A stretch of 35,305 nt of DNA from contig CAIQCK010000080.1 in NCBI GenBank assembly GCA_903870275.1, positions 1 to 35,305 on the forward strand, given 5' to 3'. Below, in pieces: positions 32,005-35,305 of this stretch (position 1 is its first letter; every line of letters starts with the position of its first letter). The notes beneath the pieces were generated by a model. The model saw nothing but the letters and a program-made list of their open reading frames with translations, made no database searches and was not told where the DNA came from. Position numbers and translations under genes: made by a program. This stretch comes from an uncultured bacterium (GTDB taxonomy: Bacteria > Verrucomicrobiota > Verrucomicrobiia > CAIQCK01).

Positions 32005-33189
32005 TCAGATGCCCAACTCTCTCTTCACCTCGGCGAACGCGCCGATGGCGAATTCCAGGTCTTCGCGCGAGTGCGCCGCGGAGATTTGCGTGCGGATGCG
32101 CGCCTTGCCTTGCGGCACGACGGGATAGGAGAAGCCGATGACATAAACGCCTTTCGCCAGCATCGCCTCCGCCACGCGCGCGGCGAGTGCGGCGTCGCCG
32201 AGCATGATCGGCACGATCGGATGCGCGCCGGGCAGGATGTTGAAGCCGGACTTCGCCATGCCATCGCGGAAGAACTTCGTGTTCGCCTCCAGTCGGTCGC
32301 GGAGCGCGGTGGATTCGGAAAGCAGTTCGAGCGCCTTGATCGAGCCGGCGACAATCGGCGGCGCGACGGTGTTGGAGAATAGATACGGCCGCGAGCGTTG
32401 GCGCAGGTATTCGACGATCTCCTTGCGCCCGCTGGTGTAGCCGCCACTGGCGCCGCCGAGCGCCTTGCCGAGCGTGCCGGTGATGATGTCCACGCGGCCC
32501 ATGACGTCGTGATGCTCGTGCGAGCCGCGCCCGCGCCGGCCGAGGACGCCGACGGCGTGCGAGTCGTCCACCATCACGAGTGCGGCGTGTTTTTCCGCGA
32601 GATCGCAGATCGCCGGCAGGTTGGCGATGGAACCGTCCATCGAGAACACGCCGTCGGTGGCGACCAGCCGGAACCGCGCCGCCGCCGCCTCGCGCAGCCT
32701 CGCGTCCAGGTCGCCCATGTCGTTGTTGCGATAGCGGAACCGCTGCGCCTTGCAGAGCCGGATGCCGTCAATGATGCTCGCATGGTTCAACTCGTCCGAG
32801 ATCACCGCGTCCTCCTCGTCGAGCAGCGTCTCGAACAGCCCGCCGTTGGCGTCGAAGCAGGACGAATAGAGGATCGTGTCCTCCGTGCCGAGGAACTCGC
32901 CCAGCTTCGCTTCGAGTTGCTTGTGGATGCCTTGCGTGCCGCAGATGAACCGCACCGACGCCATGCCGTAGCCCCACCGCTTCAGCGCCTCGCGCGCGGC
33001 GGTCGTCACCGCGGGATGTTGCGCGAGGCCGAGGTAGTTGTTGGCGCAGAGGTTCAGCACCGGCTGGCCGTCGGCGACGCGGACTCGCGCGCCCTGCGGC
33101 GTGGCGAGCACGCGCTCGCGCTTGCAGGTGCCGGCGGCGCAGATGCCGTCGAGTTGTTGTTGAAGGTGTTGTTGAAAGGAGCCGAACAT
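32005..33189 (-). CDS. kbl: Glycine C-acetyltransferase (2-amino-3-ketobutyrate CoA ligase)
   Basis: A PLP enzyme that cleaves 2-amino-3-oxobutanoate with CoA to glycine and acetyl-CoA in threonine breakdown. A protein of 394 aa from ATG 33189 (E. coli Kbl 398 aa). The frame stays open to 33909, but that part overlaps the plus-strand protease gene and is not coding. Features of the alpha-oxoamine synthase family: NLCANNYLGL (46-55), His136 in DELNHASIIDG, VDDSHAVGVLG (207-217) with Asp208 and His211, and Lys242 in TGTLGKALGGASGG. AMASVRFICGTQ and the C-terminal RIRTQISAAHS favour Kbl over 8-amino-7-oxononanoate synthase. The usual partner tdh is absent from the window. Confidence 0.92.
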   Translation of the reverse strand: MFGSFQQHLQQQLDGICAAGTCKRERVLATPQGARVRVADGQPVLNLCANNYLGLAQHPAVTTAAREALKRWGYGMASVRFICGTQGIHKQLEAKLGEFLGTEDTILYSSCFDANGGLFETLLDEEDAVISDELNHASIIDGIRLCKAQRFRYRNNDMGDLDARLREAAAARFRLVATDGVFSMDGSIANLPAICDLAEKHAALVMVDDSHAVGVLGRRGRGSHEHHDVMGRVDIITGTLGKALGGASGGYTSGRKEIVEYLRQRSRPYLFSNTVAPPIVAGSIKALELLSESTALRDRLEANTKFFRDGMAKSGFNILPGAHPIVPIMLGDAALAARVAEAMLAKGVYVIGFSYPVVPQGKARIRTQISAAHSREDLEFAIGAFAEVKRELGI

Positions 33190-33211
33190 GGGCGTGACCT
33201 GGTTTGAGTTG

Positions 33212-33217
33212 ATGCTA
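33212..33217 (-). promoter_or_regulatory. Candidate -10 box (TAGCAT) of kbl
   Basis: On the minus strand TAGCAT lies 22 nt before ATG 33189, one base different from the TAGCGT box of other promoters here. No -35 TTG box is found at the expected distance, so support is weak. Confidence 0.3.
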
Positions 33218-33317
33218 TCCCCGTCATTTGACACCGCACCTCCGGCAGCAGCAAGGAAAACTTCCGGCCCCCAACTCCCATCTTCCAACTTCCATCTGCC
33301 ATGCTTCATCTCCCCCC

Positions 33318-33345
33318 TTGACCCGCCGGTCTGAACTGCTAGCGT
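33318..33345 (+). promoter_or_regulatory. TTGACC-16-TAGCGT promoter before the maturation protease gene
   Basis: TTGACC (33318-33323), 16 bp, TAGCGT (33340-33345). The predicted transcription start is about 33352, which is a GTG in frame with the gene; ATG 33361 lies 9 nt later. No SD is visible for either start. Confidence 0.6.
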
Positions 33346-33360
33346 GACTCGGTGCAGACG

Positions 33361-33825
33361 ATGAAGACTCTGGTGCTTGGTTTGGGCAACGATATCCTTG
33401 CCGACGATGCCGTCGGCATTCTGGCGGCGCGCGCGTTGAAGGCGCGGCTGGAGGCCGTGGCGGACGTGCAGGAAACGTCGTGGCACGGCGTGGCGCTGCT
33501 GGAGTTGTTCATCGGCTACGAACGCGCCATCCTCCTGGACGCCGTCATGACCGGCAAGCACACGCCGGGCACGATCATCGAGATCAACCCCGACGACCTT
33601 GCGCCGGTTCAGGGCGCGTCGCCGCATTTCACCGGCCTGCCGGAGATGATCGCCATGGCCAGGGAACTCGAACTGGAGTTTCCGAAAAACTTCCGCATCT
33701 TCGCCGTCGAAGTGGCCGACCCGCACACCGTTGGCGGCGAAATGACGCCCGCCGTTCGTGACGCCATTCCGGCGCTCTGCGATCTCGTGTGTGCCGCGTT
33801 CGACGAGCCGCCGGCCAAGCCGTGA
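33361..33825 (+). CDS. Hydrogenase maturation protease (HyaD/HybD family)
   Basis: A protein of 154 aa from ATG 33361; GTG 33352 would add MQT. Members cleave the C-terminal tail of the large subunit of [NiFe] hydrogenases after nickel insertion. Seen: LVLGLGNDILADDAVG (4-19) with the metal-binding acidic residue at 15/16, Asp60 in AILLDAV, and His89 in SPHFTGL, matching the three nickel-sensing ligands (Glu16, Asp62, His93 in E. coli HybD). No hydrogenase subunit or hyp gene is in the window, so the partner must be elsewhere or the protein has another role. Divergent from kbl, starts 171 bp apart. Confidence 0.85.
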   Translation: MKTLVLGLGNDILADDAVGILAARALKARLEAVADVQETSWHGVALLELFIGYERAILLDAVMTGKHTPGTIIEINPDDLAPVQGASPHFTGLPEMIAMARELELEFPKNFRIFAVEVADPHTVGGEMTPAVRDAIPALCDLVCAAFDEPPAKP

Positions 33826-33899
33826 GCCAGCCGGACGTTGCGTCCGTCGGGCCGGCGTGGGATAAAGCGTGGAACCGTCCGCGTCGAAGGAGAAATGAT

Positions 33900-35305
33900 A
33901 TGTGCTCACCTTGTTGGTCGCTTGCCGCTGCGGTGACGTTGATTGCCGCGATCACGTCCGCCGTCTCGTCCCAGGAGGAAACCAATCTCGTTCGCAATGC
34001 CGGGTTCGAGAACGGCGCGGCCCACTGGAGCCTGCCGAAGACTTTCAGCGTCGTGGACGATGTCACACATTCCGGCGCGCACAGCCTGCGGCTGGTCAAC
34101 ACGAACAAGGCGATCTACTTGCTCGCCTCGCAACCGATTTCGTTCAAACCGGGCATGAAGTATCGCTACGGCGCGTGGATCAAGACGCGCGGCGTGCAGG
34201 GCGAGGACACCGGCGCGACGATCTGCATGGAATGGAGCGGCGCCCAAGGCTGGCTCGGCGGCAGCTACGCGTCCGGCAAGAAGGGCGACCGGGATTGGTT
34301 TCATGTCGAGAGCGTTACCGGGCCGATTCCGAAAGAAGCGACGAGCGTCCGCGTCAACCTCTACCTGCGCAAAGGCATGACCGGCACGGCGTGGTTTGAC
34401 GACGTCAGCGTGACCGAACACTACCCGCCCGCGCTCGACGCGGCGTTGCTGCTGCCGAACTATCGCGGTCGTCTGCCCAAGAATGCCGCCGACCAGCGCG
34501 TGATCGTGCGCGCCAAGCTCGCCGACTTCATGAAAAGCTCGCTCAAGCCGGAGCAGACGACGCTTGTCTGCTCACTGCTCGCCGGCGACAAGACGGTGCG
34601 CGAACAACACATCAAAGAACCGAAAGCCGGCTTCAACGACGTGACATTCAACGCGAAGCCGCTCGCGGTGGGCGATTACCGAGCGCGCGTCGAACTGCTC
34701 GCGCCGGATGGAACGTCGCTGGGCCGGCAGGAGTTTGAATTGCACAAGCTCGCTGCCGGCGCGCCGCAGCCGACGGTGTTTCTCGACAGCCATAACCGAA
34801 CCATCGTCAACGGCAAGCCGTTCTTTCCGCTCGGCTGGTATTTCGGGCCGGGGCCGACGACGAAGAACTTCGAGGAGCACCTTGACCGCGTCGCCGCCAG
34901 CCCGTTCAACACGATCATGTGCTACGGCATCAACGTCGGCGGCGTCGAAAAGGTCCGCGCCTACCTCGACGCTCTCGCCGCGCGCCATTTGGAGATCATC
35001 TACTCGATCAAGGACGTTTACGCCGGCACGGAAGGCTATTACGAGCCGGTGCTCGGCTTCCGCGGCGAGGAGGCCATCGTGCGCGGCATTGTCCCGCTGT
35101 TCCGCGATCATCCGGCGTTGCTGGCGTGGTATCTGAACGATGAGTTTCCGCTGACGATGCGCGACCGGCTCGACGCGCGCCAGCAGCTCGTGCAGCAGCT
35201 CGACCCGAATCACCCGACGTGGGCCGTGCTTTATCAGGTGGACGAGTTTTACGGCTACCTCAACTCCGCCGACGTGCTCGGCGCCGATCCGTATCCGGTG
35301 TCCGA
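33900..35305 (+). CDS. Exported protein with jelly-roll and TIM-barrel glycosidase-like domains (truncated by window end)
   Basis: 468 codons are visible from ATG 33900, preceded by AGGAG at 33888-33892. The N-terminus is a signal peptide (MCSPCWSLAAAVTLIAAITSAVSS). Residues 27-180 resemble a CBM4/9-type jelly roll: NLVRNAGFENGAAHWSL at its start, GMKYRYGAWIKTRG, and TAWFDDVSV at its end. A beta-sandwich-like linker spans about 185-295. From about 300 (FLDSHNRTIVNGKPFFPLGWYFGPGP) a TIM-barrel glycoside-hydrolase-like domain begins, with HPALLAWYLNDEFPL (about 402-416) containing a possible acid/base Asp/Glu pair in NDE. The family is not certain; many exported PVC proteins have this layout. 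The C-terminus is outside the window. Confidence 0.8.
   Translation, partial: MCSPCWSLAAAVTLIAAITSAVSSQEETNLVRNAGFENGAAHWSLPKTFSVVDDVTHSGAHSLRLVNTNKAIYLLASQPISFKPGMKYRYGAWIKTRGVQGEDTGATICMEWSGAQGWLGGSYASGKKGDRDWFHVESVTGPIPKEATSVRVNLYLRKGMTGTAWFDDVSVTEHYPPALDAALLLPNYRGRLPKNAADQRVIVRAKLADFMKSSLKPEQTTLVCSLLAGDKTVREQHIKEPKAGFNDVTFNAKPLAVGDYRARVELLAPDGTSLGRQEFELHKLAAGAPQPTVFLDSHNRTIVNGKPFFPLGWYFGPGPTTKNFEEHLDRVAASPFNTIMCYGINVGGVEKVRAYLDALAARHLEIIYSIKDVYAGTEGYYEPVLGFRGEEAIVRGIVPLFRDHPALLAWYLNDEFPLTMRDRLDARQQLVQQLDPNHPTWAVLYQVDEFYGYLNSADVLGADPYPVS

Noticed and set aside
33190..33909. N-terminal extension of kbl by 240 codons
   Set aside because: It overlaps the divergent maturation protease gene in full. 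Kbl homologues start at the equivalent of ATG 33189.

Overview
The window looks like a chromosomal segment of a GC-rich bacterium of the PVC group, most probably a verrucomicrobium of the Limisphaerales/Pedosphaera type. The evidence is LL-diaminopimelate aminotransferase (DapL) together with dapF/dapA/dapB, a T5SS/PEP-CTERM-type repeat protein, many exported carbohydrate-active proteins of PVC type (3-keto-disaccharide hydrolase domain, SGNH hydrolase, GH31, CBM9-like), and palindrome-rich intergenic DNA. The taxonomic call is an inference from gene content; no rRNA is present.

Layout. (i) 1-4846, minus: a giant exported beta-helix repeat protein whose C-terminus lies outside the window. (ii) 4847-5948: 1.1 kb of non-coding DNA with a strong promoter, a small gene that appears interrupted by a 78-bp MITE-like element, short tandem repeats and a nested 183-bp palindrome. 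(iii) 5949-14694: an exported-protein block with a Tat-signal protein, a frameshifted DUF1080 gene, a GH31-SGNH hydrolase pair with a 4-bp overlap, and a 1238-residue CBM9/propeller/Fn3 protein. (iv) 14695-20125: an accessory stretch of small exported or membrane proteins (unknown 239-aa protein, small TM protein, polytopic membrane protein, MarC, DUF2007-type protein) separated by IS3-type orfA remnants and diverged repeats. (v) 19742-22183: an exported 632-aa protein of unknown function flanked by a 27-bp direct repeat that is the 3' end of the tmRNA gene; this suggests a small island inserted at ssrA. (vi) 22161-33189: tmRNA and a biosynthetic block, dapF-dapA-dapB-folK-panB (plus), dapL (minus), panC-nadB (plus), then yaeQ-like, basic secretory protein and kbl (minus). 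(vii) 33361-end: an orphan hydrogenase-type maturation protease and the start of an exported CBM/TIM-barrel protein.

How the genes work together. dapA, dapB, dapL and dapF give the aminotransferase route from aspartate semialdehyde to meso-diaminopimelate, serving both lysine and peptidoglycan. panB and panC are two pantothenate steps, nadB opens NAD synthesis from aspartate, and folK is a folate step. Thus a set of aspartate and cofactor pathways is clustered, although split over three transcription units.

Two signals deserve most attention. One is a recurring promoter (TTGnnn, 16-19 bp, TAGCGT-like -10) placed so close to several start codons that the mRNAs should be leaderless or nearly so. 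The other is the duplicated tmRNA 3' end bracketing a 2.4-kb segment. I did not find a clearly new defence or enzymatic system.
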